A DNA stretch of 39,896 nt from positions 1 to 39,896 of the forward strand of contig JBFGEG010000027.1 in the NCBI GenBank assembly GCA_041580235.1. Reading direction: 5' to 3'. Within the stretch, counting starts at the first letter, position 1. Every line of letters begins with the position of its first letter. Made by a program: the position numbers and the translations under genes. Below, in pieces: positions 1-8,082 of the stretch. A model generated the notes under the pieces. That model ran no database searches, was not told where the DNA came from, and saw only the letters and a list, made by a program, of their open reading frames with translations. Source of the DNA: JADFOJ01 sp041580235. GTDB taxonomy: Bacteria; Planctomycetota; Phycisphaerae; Phycisphaerales; SM1A02.

Positions 1-43
1 CGCTTCGTGAATTGTGTCACGATCCCAGCCACGGGCCCGCCGC

Positions 44-1333
44 ATGCCGTACACGCTCACGCCTGACGAAGGATTCGACGTCGACGTCGAGACCACCGAG
101 TACCTCGAGGGCCGTGCCGACGCGCCGGACCGCTGGGTGCTCAACTTCGGCCCCCAGCATCCCGCCACCCACACCACGTTGCGGCTCGTGCTGGAGCTCG
201 ACGGCGAGCGAGTGGTCCGGGTCACGCCGCACATCGGCTACCTGCACAGCGGCTTCGAGAAGCTGGCGGAGCACCACGACTACAACCAATACGTCTGCAC
301 CGTCAGCCGGATGGATTACATCTCGCCGATCGTCAACGACATCGCGTGGCACAACGCCGTCGAAGCACTCTTCGGCATCAGCATCACGCCCCGCTGCACG
401 GTCGTTCGAACGATCCTCGCCGAGCTGGGCCGTATTCAGAACCACCTGCTGTGCTGCGGCGCGGCGGCGCTGGACGTCGGAGCGTTCACCGGCTTTCTCT
501 ACGGCTTCAACGAGCGCGAGCACATCTACGACATCATGGACTACGTGTCCGGCCAGCGGTTTCACCCGGACTGGAGCCGCGTCGGCGGCGCGATGCAGGA
601 TCTCCCCGATGACCAGGTGTTTCAGCGCATGGTGAAGAACTTCATCGATGTGCGTCTGACCAAGAGCCTCAAGGACATGGAGACACTGCTGAACCGCAAT
701 CGGATCTTCGTGGACCGCCTCAAGGGCGTGGGGGCCATCAATACCGAGGACGCCCTCGCCTGGAGCCTCAGCGGTCCGGTGGCCCGGGCCTCGGGCGTGC
801 GGCGGGACCTTCGCAAGGACGAGCCGTATCTTTGCTTCGCACCCAACTGGGATGGCGAGGGCGCCGACCCGGTGCCGTTCTCGGTGCCGCTGGCCCAGGA
901 CGGTGACTGCCTGTGCCGGTTCCTCGTACGGATGGAGGAGATGCGTCAGAGCCGGCGGATCATCGGTCATCTCATTGACCGCATACCGGCGGGGCCCATG
1001 AATGTCGAGGTCGATTCGAAGTTCACCGTTCCCGACAAGGGCGACGTCTATGGATCGATCGAGGGGACCATCCAGCTGTTCGAGATCTTCATGACCAACC
1101 GCGGCTGGGATGTGCCGATCGGAGAGGCGTACACCGCGATCGAGTCACCCAATGGGGAGCTCGGCTATTACATCATCGCGGACGGCACGAAGTGCGCGTG
1201 GCGGGCCAAGACCCGGCCGCCGTCGTTTATCAATTTTCAGGTGCTGCCCAAGCTGCTGGAGGGGCACCAGCTCGGAGACACGGTGGCCGTGCTCGGATCG
1301 TTGAACATCATCGCCGCGGAGCTTGATCGATAG
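44..1333 (+). CDS. nuoD: NADH-quinone oxidoreductase subunit D (complex I 49 kDa subunit)
   Basis: NuoD is a peripheral-arm subunit of respiratory complex I and helps form the quinone-binding pocket. The N-terminal part carries the family hallmarks NFGPQHPATHTTLR and HIGYLHSGFEKLAEHHDYN, followed by the expected core (SRMDYISP, ELGRIQNHLL). The C-terminal third holds SPNGELGYYIIADG and ends near FINFQVLPKLLEGH, all normal for the family. The length, about 429-439 aa, is typical. The start is uncertain: an in-frame GTG at 14 would add ten residues, and neither start has a clear Shine-Dalgarno sequence. A stop codon lies in the same frame at 8-10. The end of the preceding gene (presumably nuoC) is too short to identify. 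The next gene, nuoE, follows 38 nt later. Confidence 0.95.
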   Translation: MPYTLTPDEGFDVDVETTEYLEGRADAPDRWVLNFGPQHPATHTTLRLVLELDGERVVRVTPHIGYLHSGFEKLAEHHDYNQYVCTVSRMDYISPIVNDIAWHNAVEALFGISITPRCTVVRTILAELGRIQNHLLCCGAAALDVGAFTGFLYGFNEREHIYDIMDYVSGQRFHPDWSRVGGAMQDLPDDQVFQRMVKNFIDVRLTKSLKDMETLLNRNRIFVDRLKGVGAINTEDALAWSLSGPVARASGVRRDLRKDEPYLCFAPNWDGEGADPVPFSVPLAQDGDCLCRFLVRMEEMRQSRRIIGHLIDRIPAGPMNVEVDSKFTVPDKGDVYGSIEGTIQLFEIFMTNRGWDVPIGEAYTAIESPNGELGYYIIADGTKCAWRAKTRPPSFINFQVLPKLLEGHQLGDTVAVLGSLNIIAAELDR

Positions 1334-1371
1334 CCTGCAACCGCTGAACTGAAACCTGAGATCTGAACACC

Positions 1372-1899
1372 ATGGCCTGGACCGTCAAACCATCCTCCAC
1401 GACTGAGATCGAGCGTCGCGACGAGCCGTATCTCACGGAGAAGATGAAGAAACACTACACGGCGCAGATCCTGCCCCGCTACGAAACGAAGATGGCCGCG
1501 CTGCTGCCCATCCTCAACGATCTGCAGCACACCTACCGCTGTATTCCTTTCCAGGCCATGGTGGAGGTGGCGCATTTCCTGGAGATCACCCCCGCCGAGG
1601 TGTTCGACACCGCTTCGTTCTATGAGGACTTCACGACCGAGCCGACGGGCAAGCACATCATCGCCGTATGCCAGTCCATTGCCTGCGAGATCTGCGGCCA
1701 CCAGACGATCCTCGACCACCTGCGCAACAAGCTCGACGTCGAGCCGCACGAGACGACCGAGGACGGGCAATTCACTCTTCTGGCCCTGGAGTGTCTCGGG
1801 TCCTGCGACACCGCGCCGGTGGCTCTCGTCGACGACACGCTGCACGAGAACCTGACGATCGAACGCATCGATCAGATCGTTCAAGAGCTCAGCCCCTAG
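1372..1899 (+). CDS. nuoE: NADH-quinone oxidoreductase subunit E ([2Fe-2S] subunit)
   Basis: This is the 24 kDa thioredoxin-like [2Fe-2S] subunit of the NADH-oxidising module of complex I, the partner of NuoF. At 175 aa it has the usual length. Four cluster-binding cysteines are visible, C100 and C105 in CQSIACEICG and C141 and C145 in ECLGSCDTAP, matching the family pattern of C-x4-C followed by C-x3-C. The N-terminal helical region (YETKMAALLPILNDLQ) is also typical. The ATG at 1372 begins MAWTVKP. The gene lies between nuoD (38 nt upstream) and a small unknown gene (9 nt downstream), so co-transcription is likely. Nothing in the protein looks damaged. Confidence 0.95.
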   Translation: MAWTVKPSSTTEIERRDEPYLTEKMKKHYTAQILPRYETKMAALLPILNDLQHTYRCIPFQAMVEVAHFLEITPAEVFDTASFYEDFTTEPTGKHIIAVCQSIACEICGHQTILDHLRNKLDVEPHETTEDGQFTLLALECLGSCDTAPVALVDDTLHENLTIERIDQIVQELSP

Positions 1900-1908
1900 C
1901 CATCTCGA

Positions 1909-2115
1909 ATGACGGAATCGAAGGACAAGACGCTGATGCGTTCGCTGGGCGAGTTCGTCGGTCACCTCTACCGAGCGGTGAAGACCGACCCGAGCCGCAA
2001 GCGGGTGGTGCTGAACGAGAAACAGGAGCAGGAGAACCGGGGCGGCATCACGCTTCGCAGGACGACCGTCGAGGAGATCGAGATCAATCAGGATCACCGG
2101 GACCCCGACCCGTGA
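1909..2115 (+). CDS. small hypothetical protein within the nuo operon
   Basis: This 68-aa, charged and probably soluble protein starts MTESKDKTLMRSLGEF and ends EINQDHRDPDP. I do not recognise a family. It has no signal peptide, membrane segment or cysteine. Its first half looks helical (RSLGEFVGHLYRAVK) and the middle is rich in Lys, Glu and Arg. The evidence that it is real is positional. It starts 9 nt after the nuoE stop, and its own stop overlaps an in-frame GTG of the following methyltransferase gene (GTGA at 2112-2115). It could be a small accessory or assembly factor, but this is a guess from position only. Confidence 0.6.
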   Translation: MTESKDKTLMRSLGEFVGHLYRAVKTDPSRKRVVLNEKQEQENRGGITLRRTTVEEIEINQDHRDPDP

Positions 2116-2126
2116 CGCTCACCGCC

Positions 2127-2876
2127 ATGGCCTCCGACATCAAGCATCCAAGCTGGCTTCCGCGGGTGCTCCGCCCGACCCCGCCCCGGCTGAGGCTGGC
2201 CCGGGCCTTCACCGGGCAGCGGTTCGGCGACGATCTGCCCCGCGCCGAGCGGATCCCCGGCTTTCTGCATGCCGACCAGGCGGCGGCGCTGTGCCATGCC
2301 GCTGCGATCTGCCCTGACGGGCCGATCGTCGAGATCGGCAGCTTCAAGGGCAAGTCCACCGTGTTCCTGGGCCGCGGCATGAAACGGTCCAACTCCCTGC
2401 ACGCGATCGACCCGCACATCAGCACGTCCCTCGGAAGCCGCCGGGATCGCGCGGCGGCCAGGGAGACGGGCACCGACGGGGCGCCCCCGGAGACATCCTG
2501 GCGAACGTTCAATGAGATCCTGGACACCTGGAAGCTCACCGACCGCGTGCACGTGATCCGCGGCTACTCGCACGAGGTCCGCGCCGACTGGAGCGAAGCG
2601 ATCGCCATGCTGTGGGTGGACGGTGATCACTCCTACGAGGCGGTCCGACGGGATATCGAAGACTGGCTGCCTCTGGTCGTCCCGGGCGGCTTCGCCGCCT
2701 TTCACGACACTCACGCCAGCTACGGCGAGGATCACACGGGAAGCGTGCGGCGCGCCATCACGGACGCCGCGCTGCCGACATCCGGTGAGTTCGAGACGTA
2801 CCTGGAGCTTCGCAACGCCTGGATCTTCCGCCGCACCACGTCCCCTCATCCCCAAACACCCGTGACTGACCCATGA
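2127..2876 (+). CDS. class I SAM-dependent methyltransferase (Methyltransf_24-like)
   Basis: This is a predicted soluble AdoMet-dependent methyltransferase of about 249 aa. The SAM-binding motif I is VEIGSFKGKST (residues 68-78). The acidic end of the second strand is LHAIDPH (91-97), and the later core reads MLWVDGDHSYEAVRRDIEDW, followed by PGGFAAFHD. This arrangement is typical of the Methyltransf_24 group, often found near glycan or natural-product genes; the substrate cannot be told from sequence. The start is either ATG 2127 (used here) or GTG 2112, which overlaps the previous stop. Its own stop overlaps the nuoF start (ATGA, 2873-2876), so it is translationally coupled to a complex I gene. 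That is an unusual location. Confidence 0.82.
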   Translation: MASDIKHPSWLPRVLRPTPPRLRLARAFTGQRFGDDLPRAERIPGFLHADQAAALCHAAAICPDGPIVEIGSFKGKSTVFLGRGMKRSNSLHAIDPHISTSLGSRRDRAAARETGTDGAPPETSWRTFNEILDTWKLTDRVHVIRGYSHEVRADWSEAIAMLWVDGDHSYEAVRRDIEDWLPLVVPGGFAAFHDTHASYGEDHTGSVRRAITDAALPTSGEFETYLELRNAWIFRRTTSPHPQTPVTDP

Positions 2877-4252
2877 ACGAACCCGTTCTCGTCAAGCGTA
2901 TCCCCACTCCGCCGTGGGGCGATCCCAAGGACCGCCACGTCGTCTCCTACGACGAGTACGTCAAGACCGGCGGTTACCAGGCCCTGGAGACGGCCCGGAG
3001 CATGAAGCCCGAGGCGGTGGTCGACCTCATCAAGGAGTCGCAGCTGAGAGGCCGCGGGGGAGCCGGCTTCCCGTGCGGGCTCAAGTGGACGTTTCTGCCG
3101 GAGCCCGACGGCGGCCGGCGGTACCTGGCCGTGAACTGCGACGAAGCGGAACCAGCCACCTTCAAGGACCGGCTGCTCATCGACTTCGACCCTCATCTCG
3201 TACTCGAGGGCATCGCGATCACGTGCTACGCCTGCCGGCTCGACACGGCGTACTTCTTCATCCGCGGCGAGTACCGCCACCAGGCGAAGGTCGTGGAGCA
3301 CGCCATCCAGGAAGCATACGAGCACGGTATCTTCGGCGCATCGTCACCGGCGGGAAGCGCGGGCCGCAAGAAGTCCCAGGCCAAGAAGACGAAGAAGAAG
3401 ACAACCGGCGAGGACCTCACCATCGAGTGCTACATGCACCGCAGCGCCGGAGCCTACATCTGCGGTGAGGAGACGGGCCTGCTGGAATGTATTGAGGGCA
3501 AGCGCGCGTGGCCGAGGATCAAGCCGCCGTTTCCCGCCGTGAAGGGCCTGTTCGGCCGTCCGACCATCATCAACAACGTCGAGACGCTGGCCGCGGTGGG
3601 GCCGATCGTCACCCATGGCCTGGACTGGTGGAAGTCGATGGGATGCGAGTCGTCCATCGGAGGGCCGCCCAGCTACGGTCCAAAGCTCATGGGCGTCTCC
3701 GGCCATGTCAATCGGCCGGGCTGCTACGAGGTGGACTTGGGAATCCCGCTGCGGACACTCGTGGACGAGTACTGCGGAGGCATGCGGGGCGGCAAGCGCT
3801 TCAAGGGAGCCATCGCCGGCGGGGTGAGCATGGGGGTGCTGGGTCCCGACCAGTTCGATGCGGAGATGGATTTCGACATCGGGCGCAAATACCACGTCCT
3901 TGGACTGGGCACCGCGTGCCCCACGATTTTCGACGAGGACACCGACATGATCGCGGTGGCCCGCAACATCGCCCGGTTCTTCAAGAATGAGTCGTGCGGC
4001 CAGTGCACGCCGTGCCGCGAGGGGACCCGGTGGATCTACCAGCTGCTGTGCCGCATCGAGGCCGGCGACGCGACGAGCAAGGATCTGGATCTCCTGCTGG
4101 AGCTCGCAGGCACCATGGGCGTCATGCCTGGAACGACGATTTGCGGGCTCGCCGATGGCAACAACTGGGCGGTCCGCACGATCGTCAACAAGTTCCGCGG
4201 TGAGTTCGAGGCCCGCGTGAAGCCATCGCTGGTTGCCGTGGGGGCCGTTTAG
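2873..4252 (+). CDS. nuoF: NADH-quinone oxidoreductase subunit F (FMN/NADH-binding)
   Basis: NuoF oxidises NADH, passes electrons to FMN and then to a [4Fe-4S] cluster. The glycine-rich nucleotide site is RGRGGAGFPCGLKW (residues 59-72), with NCDEAEPATFKDR after it. The second hallmark is YICGEETGLLECIEGKRAWPR. The cluster ligands are C375, C378 and C381 in SCGQCTPCREGT, plus C424 in TTICGLADG. At 459 aa it is somewhat longer than many homologues, partly because of a lysine-rich insertion around residues 158-180 (RKKSQAKKTKKKTTGED) just before the ICGEE segment. The start overlaps the methyltransferase stop. A short terminator-like hairpin follows, and no nuoG lies downstream. Confidence 0.96.
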   Translation: MNEPVLVKRIPTPPWGDPKDRHVVSYDEYVKTGGYQALETARSMKPEAVVDLIKESQLRGRGGAGFPCGLKWTFLPEPDGGRRYLAVNCDEAEPATFKDRLLIDFDPHLVLEGIAITCYACRLDTAYFFIRGEYRHQAKVVEHAIQEAYEHGIFGASSPAGSAGRKKSQAKKTKKKTTGEDLTIECYMHRSAGAYICGEETGLLECIEGKRAWPRIKPPFPAVKGLFGRPTIINNVETLAAVGPIVTHGLDWWKSMGCESSIGGPPSYGPKLMGVSGHVNRPGCYEVDLGIPLRTLVDEYCGGMRGGKRFKGAIAGGVSMGVLGPDQFDAEMDFDIGRKYHVLGLGTACPTIFDEDTDMIAVARNIARFFKNESCGQCTPCREGTRWIYQLLCRIEAGDATSKDLDLLLELAGTMGVMPGTTICGLADGNNWAVRTIVNKFRGEFEARVKPSLVAVGAV

Positions 4253-4257
4253 AGGAT

Positions 4258-4274
4258 GGCCCCGCGGCCTTTTT
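4258..4274 (+). terminator. probable intrinsic terminator after nuoF
   Basis: A compact GC hairpin (GGCC, loop CCGC, GGCC; 4258-4269) is followed directly by five T residues (4270-4274). A competing stem is also possible, GGGGCC at 4241-4246 with GGCCCC at 4258-4263, spanning the nuoF stop codon. Either would end the nuo transcript. The stem is only four pairs, so this is a moderate call. Confidence 0.45.
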
Positions 4275-4380
4275 CCGCCTGGCCTCAATTGTTTCTGGCA
4301 GACGGCCGAAACAGGTCATATCCTATGGGCGATACGCCGGGCGACTTCGGGGGCACGGGGGTCGGCCGCGGCGAGAACCA

Positions 4381-5001
4381 ATGAGCACAACCGCGTTGAC
4401 ATGCAGCACGACGGCATCGTCGGACGATGACGCGGACGCACCGGCGTCCGATGCCGACAACCCCCCTGAACGGGCCGCGAGACCTCGGATCGAAACCGAG
4501 CTCGATGTCCGAGTCGACGTTCCGGGGGCGCGTCCCGATGCATCGTGGCTGCGCGATCGTCTTCTCGAAAGCCTGGCTCACATCGAGCGGCCCGTGCGCC
4601 AGCTCGCCGTCACCATCGTCGGCGACGAGCGGATGCGCGGGCTGAACCGCGAGCACCGCGGCGGGACGGACACGACCGACGTGCTGTCATTCGAGCATTC
4701 GGAGCCGGATGAACCGGTGGAGGCGGACATCGTCATCTGCGCTGACGAGGCAGCACGCCGCGCCGCGGAAATGGAGCATCCCGTAGAGCGAGAGCTGCTG
4801 CTCTACGCGCTGCACGGGCTCCTGCACTGCGCCGGGTTCGACGATCACACGGACGAAGGCTTCATCGCCATGCATGCCGAGGAGGACCGGATCCTCACGG
4901 CCATCGGTGTGGGAGCGACATTCTCGCGCGAAGCGTCGGGTCACGACGAGCGCTTCGGGCCTGGAAAGGGGCTCGTGACCGAGGACGATCCCGGTGACTG
5001 A
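4381..5001 (+). CDS. ybeY: YbeY endoribonuclease / 16S rRNA maturation factor
   Basis: YbeY is a zinc metalloprotein used in 16S rRNA 3'-end maturation and ribosome quality control. The zinc motif HGLLHCAGFDDH is clear, giving ligands H145, H149 and H156. The upstream conserved stretch LNREHRGGTDTTDVLSF (about residues 88-104) is also diagnostic. The protein is 206 aa, longer than the usual 140-180. The extra length is an acidic, low-complexity N-terminus of about 35 residues and a tail after the catalytic domain. The 3' end overlaps the next gene by 8 nt, and pairing with a CorC-type gene is a common arrangement. A separate promoter in the 128-nt gap upstream is likely, but I could not place one confidently. 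Confidence 0.92.
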   Translation: MSTTALTCSTTASSDDDADAPASDADNPPERAARPRIETELDVRVDVPGARPDASWLRDRLLESLAHIERPVRQLAVTIVGDERMRGLNREHRGGTDTTDVLSFEHSEPDEPVEADIVICADEAARRAAEMEHPVERELLLYALHGLLHCAGFDDHTDEGFIAMHAEEDRILTAIGVGATFSREASGHDERFGPGKGLVTEDDPGD

Positions 5002-6292
5002 GCTGTACGGCTGGCTGGCAGCGGTAGCCCTGCTCGCGGCCACGTACCTGGCGGCCTTGAAGCTGGCCCTCGTGCGCTGGGGTCGCTCGACCCTGGCGCA
5101 ACGCCTGGAATCGCGAGACGCCGCGGACGGGGCCGCCTGGATCTCCGCCCATTTCGAGGAGGCCGCTTTCTCGGTGTCGCTCCTGCGCACGGTCGCGCGG
5201 CTCGCGTTCTTCGTCTTCGTGCTGGCGGAGGTCGTCGACCTGCGCGCCCAGGCATCCCTGACCTGGACCGACCTGCTGATCAGCGGCCTGATCGCCGTCC
5301 CGCTTCTGTGGGTCCTTTCGACCGTCCTCGCCTCCGCCGTGAGCCGCTACGCCGGCGAGAGCATCGTCTCCGCCTGCCTGCCGCTGATCCGACTCATGAC
5401 GTGGGCGTGCTTTCCGCTCACCAAGGCGGTGTCGTTCATCGACGAGGTGGTGCGGCGGCTCAGCGGCGCCAACCTGCGCAACGGCGATGAGACCGAGGCC
5501 GAGCTGCTGCGCTCGATCGACCAGACCCAGCGCGAGGGCGGTCTCGACGAGGAGGCGGCCAGCATGCTCGAGAACGTCGTCGAGTTCACGAGCACCGACG
5601 TGGCCGAGATCATGACGCCGCGCACCGACATTGAGGGGATCGAGCTCACCAGCGACCTCACGAAGATCCGGGCGTTCATCATCGAATCCGGTCATTCACG
5701 GATCCCCGTGTACAAGGAAAACCTCGATCAGATCATCGGCGTCCTCTACGTGCGGGACCTCGTCCCCTACCTCGGCGAGGACGCCAACAGCTTCAGGCTG
5801 GAGCCGCTCTTGAGGCAGCCGATCATCGTTCCGGAGACCAAGCCGGTGCGCGAGCTGCTGGCGGACTTCCAACGCAGCGAGGTCCACATGGCGATCGTCA
5901 TCGACGAGTACGGCGGCACCGAGGGGCTGGTGACCATCGAGGACGTTCTGGAGGAGATCGTCGGCGAGATCCGCGACGAGCACGAGCCGGAGGGCGACGA
6001 GGAGCCGGCGCTTGTGGCCATCGACAAGACGAAGGCCGAGGTCGACGGCCGGTACCACATCGACGACCTCAACGAGCGGCTGGGGCTCTCGCTGCCGGAA
6101 AACGACGACTTCGATACGGTCGGCGGGTTCGTGCTGTCGAGGCTCGGTCACGTGCCGAGCCAGGGCGAGAGCTTCGAAGCGCACGACGCGCGGTTCACGG
6201 CGGTGGACACGGCTCAGACGCACGTGCAACGCGTGCGTATCGAGTTGCTGGGGGCGCCCGGCACGGAGGGCAAGGAGAGCGCGGGCAAATGA
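4994..6292 (+). CDS. CorC/HlyC-family membrane protein with tandem CBS domains
   Basis: This 432-aa protein has a hydrophobic N-terminal membrane region (segments near residues 5-27, 60-80, 92-115 and 128-150). Two CBS domains follow: VAEIMTPRTDIEGIELTSD with HSRIPVYKENLDQIIGVLY, then VPETKPVRELLADFQ with IDEYGGTEGLVTIEDVLEE. A C-terminal CorC_HlyC/transporter-associated domain completes it (VDGRYHIDDLNERLGL, FDTVGGFVLSRLGHVP). The family is linked to magnesium or cobalt efflux and was once annotated as haemolysin. The exact ion here is unknown. The GTG start at 4994 overlaps the ybeY stop by 8 nt, so translational coupling is likely. The 3' end converges with the next gene, leaving an 8-nt gap. 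Confidence 0.88.
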   Translation: MTELYGWLAAVALLAATYLAALKLALVRWGRSTLAQRLESRDAADGAAWISAHFEEAAFSVSLLRTVARLAFFVFVLAEVVDLRAQASLTWTDLLISGLIAVPLLWVLSTVLASAVSRYAGESIVSACLPLIRLMTWACFPLTKAVSFIDEVVRRLSGANLRNGDETEAELLRSIDQTQREGGLDEEAASMLENVVEFTSTDVAEIMTPRTDIEGIELTSDLTKIRAFIIESGHSRIPVYKENLDQIIGVLYVRDLVPYLGEDANSFRLEPLLRQPIIVPETKPVRELLADFQRSEVHMAIVIDEYGGTEGLVTIEDVLEEIVGEIRDEHEPEGDEEPALVAIDKTKAEVDGRYHIDDLNERLGLSLPENDDFDTVGGFVLSRLGHVPSQGESFEAHDARFTAVDTAQTHVQRVRIELLGAPGTEGKESAGK

Positions 6293-6300
6293 CCCCGCCG

Positions 6301-7110
6301 TCACCGCGCGGCAGCGCCGCGGGTCCGAGTCGGGACGTGCGGCGGGATTGGCCGCGGATAGCCGTTGATCTGGCGGTGGATGTAGTCCGGGGCGTGAATG
6401 ATGAGAGAGTCCCGCCAGTAGCGAATGATGGCGATCTTGCGCGGCGCGACGTAGCGCGGCGCCTCCGCCCCGGTGCCGGTCACCGGCGTCCGCGTCTCAT
6501 CGGCGCGGGTGAGCCTTGGCTCGACCGGCTCCTCCTGCTGACCCCAGTCCCAGTCGCCCGGCTCGATGTTCTCGACGATGTCCCGCACGAGGTCGAGCGC
6601 GAGCACCTCGCGACGGGTTCGCACGACCGTGTTGTCGGGGATGTCGATGATCAGATCGGCGATGTAGTAGAGGCGGGTCCGGCGGGCGGCGGGGGCGCTG
6701 AGACGCCGCTTGGTGCCGAACTCGACGAACCCCTTGCGCATCTGCCAGGTGCACGGCTCCGACGTGCTGCACGCCTCCAGCATGAGCTCCAGCAGCTCCA
6801 GGGCCGGCCGCTCGGTGACCGACAGCGTGATCGGCAGGTCCGGATCGATGCCGTGGCCGGTGGGATCGTCCGCGTAGCGACCGACCAGCGGAATCCCCAG
6901 CGCAACCTGGAGCCACTCGAACGCCGCGCGAGCCGGCGTCGCCTCGAACTCGATGGTGATCGGCACGTAGGTGAGCACGCCGAGCTGACGGCGGAGGATC
7001 ATCTCCTCACGTGAGGGCGGCCGGGTTCGGTCGACCGTCGCCCCCTGGCCCCGCGCCGGCGACGGCGCCGCGACCATCATGGACGCGATGACGGCGGCGA
7101 GCACTCTCAT
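6301..7110 (-). CDS. exported secretin N-domain-like protein, copy 2 of a tandem pair
   Basis: This 269-aa protein has an N-terminal signal peptide (MRVLAAVIASMMVAAPSPARGQ). An STN/secretin N-domain-like region follows (LGVLTYVPITIEFEATPARAAF, GIDPDLPITLSV, LELLELMLEACS). Further on come LYYIADLIIDIP, IEPGDWDWGQ and DSLIIHAPDYIHRQI. The last segments resemble the stretch in planctomycete secretin-like proteins that reads roughly 'SW..., LiV..t..vHrqI'. No pore-forming secretin domain follows. A cysteine pair (CSTSEPCTWQ) is shared with the upstream paralogue, perhaps forming a disulfide. The ATG overlaps the paralogue's stop (ATGA, 7107-7110), so both are made from one transcript. Its role is unknown. 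The domain assignment is by eye. Confidence 0.7.
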   Translation of the reverse strand: MRVLAAVIASMMVAAPSPARGQGATVDRTRPPSREEMILRRQLGVLTYVPITIEFEATPARAAFEWLQVALGIPLVGRYADDPTGHGIDPDLPITLSVTERPALELLELMLEACSTSEPCTWQMRKGFVEFGTKRRLSAPAARRTRLYYIADLIIDIPDNTVVRTRREVLALDLVRDIVENIEPGDWDWGQQEEPVEPRLTRADETRTPVTGTGAEAPRYVAPRKIAIIRYWRDSLIIHAPDYIHRQINGYPRPIPPHVPTRTRGAAAR

Positions 7111-8060
7111 CGCCGCGCTCCCTGCCCTGGACGATCTGCCACGGGGCCCACGACGACCACCCGGAGGCCCGGCGACGAGGCCCGCGCCGACCGATCCGCG
7201 ATCTCGGCGGCGCGGAGGGGGGCCGGCGGGATCGGCGTGATGTCCTGGATCCGACGGTGGATGTAGTCGGGTGCGGACACCACGATCGAGTCACGCCAGA
7301 TGCGCAGGCGGGCGATCCGGACCGGGCGCGGGCCGGCCGCGTCTTCGTTTTCACCGAACTGGCCGTAGTCCCAGTTGCCCGGCTCGATCATCTCGACGAT
7401 GCCCTCGACGATCTCGCCCATGGCCTGGTCGGACGTCTTACGCGGGCCGGGGCGGCTCAGCGCCGCCGACCTGTACTCGTGCGTCGCGAAGCTGCGCGGA
7501 GCGGGAATACGCTGGGGGCGCATGCGCTGGCGCATCCACGACAGCGCCGCCATGGCCTGGGTCGATTCGAAGTAGGGGGGCTCGATGAGGAGGTCGCCCA
7601 CCGGATAGGTGCGTTTCTCGATTGCCGCGGGGACGCTGAGGCGGTCCTTCGTGCCGACCTCGAGGTAGCCCTTGCGGATCTGCCAGGTGCACGGCACGTC
7701 AATGGCGCACTGTTCGAGGATCATCTCCAGAACGAACTCGGCCGGGACGTCGTCGATGCGGACGGTAACCGGAAGCTCAGGATCGAGGCCGTAGCCGAGG
7801 TCGTCATCGTTGTAGCGGCCGATGATCGGGATCCCGATCGCCGTGGCGACGGCCTGAAAGGCCTTCCGGGCGGGCACCCGCTCGAGATCAACCGACAGCG
7901 TCGTGTACGTCAGCACGCCCATGGCCCGGGCGCGCATCTCGCCGGCCGGTTCCTGCGCGGCACTCTGGGCGCTCGCGCCGGTGTCGAGGGCCAGCGTAAC
8001 CAGCAGCGGAACGACGCGGGCAGGCAGGCGAATCACGAGACGGCTCCCAGGGGGGGACAC
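7107..8060 (-). CDS. exported secretin N-domain-like protein, copy 1 of a tandem pair
   Basis: This 317-aa paralogue of the downstream gene has a hydrophobic export signal around residues 9-32 (VIRLPARVVPLLVTLALDTG, then ASAQS). The STN-like core reads MGVLTYTTLSVDLERVPARK, GIPIIGRYNDDDLGYGLDP and EFVLEMILEQCAIDVPC. It continues with YPVGDLLIEPPYF, IVEMIEPGNWDYGQFGENED and DSIVVSAPDYIHRRIQDI, each with a counterpart in the other copy. The YPVGDLL phrase is common in planctomycete secretin-like proteins. The GTG start at 8060 is used here. An in-frame GTG eight codons later (8036), preceded by GGGAG, is also possible. I infer an envelope role, with no known substrate. Confidence 0.7.
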   Translation of the reverse strand: MSPPGSRLVIRLPARVVPLLVTLALDTGASAQSAAQEPAGEMRARAMGVLTYTTLSVDLERVPARKAFQAVATAIGIPIIGRYNDDDLGYGLDPELPVTVRIDDVPAEFVLEMILEQCAIDVPCTWQIRKGYLEVGTKDRLSVPAAIEKRTYPVGDLLIEPPYFESTQAMAALSWMRQRMRPQRIPAPRSFATHEYRSAALSRPGPRKTSDQAMGEIVEGIVEMIEPGNWDYGQFGENEDAAGPRPVRIARLRIWRDSIVVSAPDYIHRRIQDITPIPPAPLRAAEIADRSARASSPGLRVVVVGPVADRPGQGARR

Positions 8061-8082
8061 GGTCCGGCCGCGTCACCTTCCA

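Noticed and set aside
1..63. 3' end of a nuoC-like gene at the left edge
   Set aside because: Two frames end near here (stops at 8-10 and 61-63), but too few residues are visible to identify either.
1668..2126. N-terminal extension of the methyltransferase reading frame back to 1668
   Set aside because: It runs through nuoE and the small gene in another frame, and the residues there are not methyltransferase-like. Conserved sequence starts near 2127.
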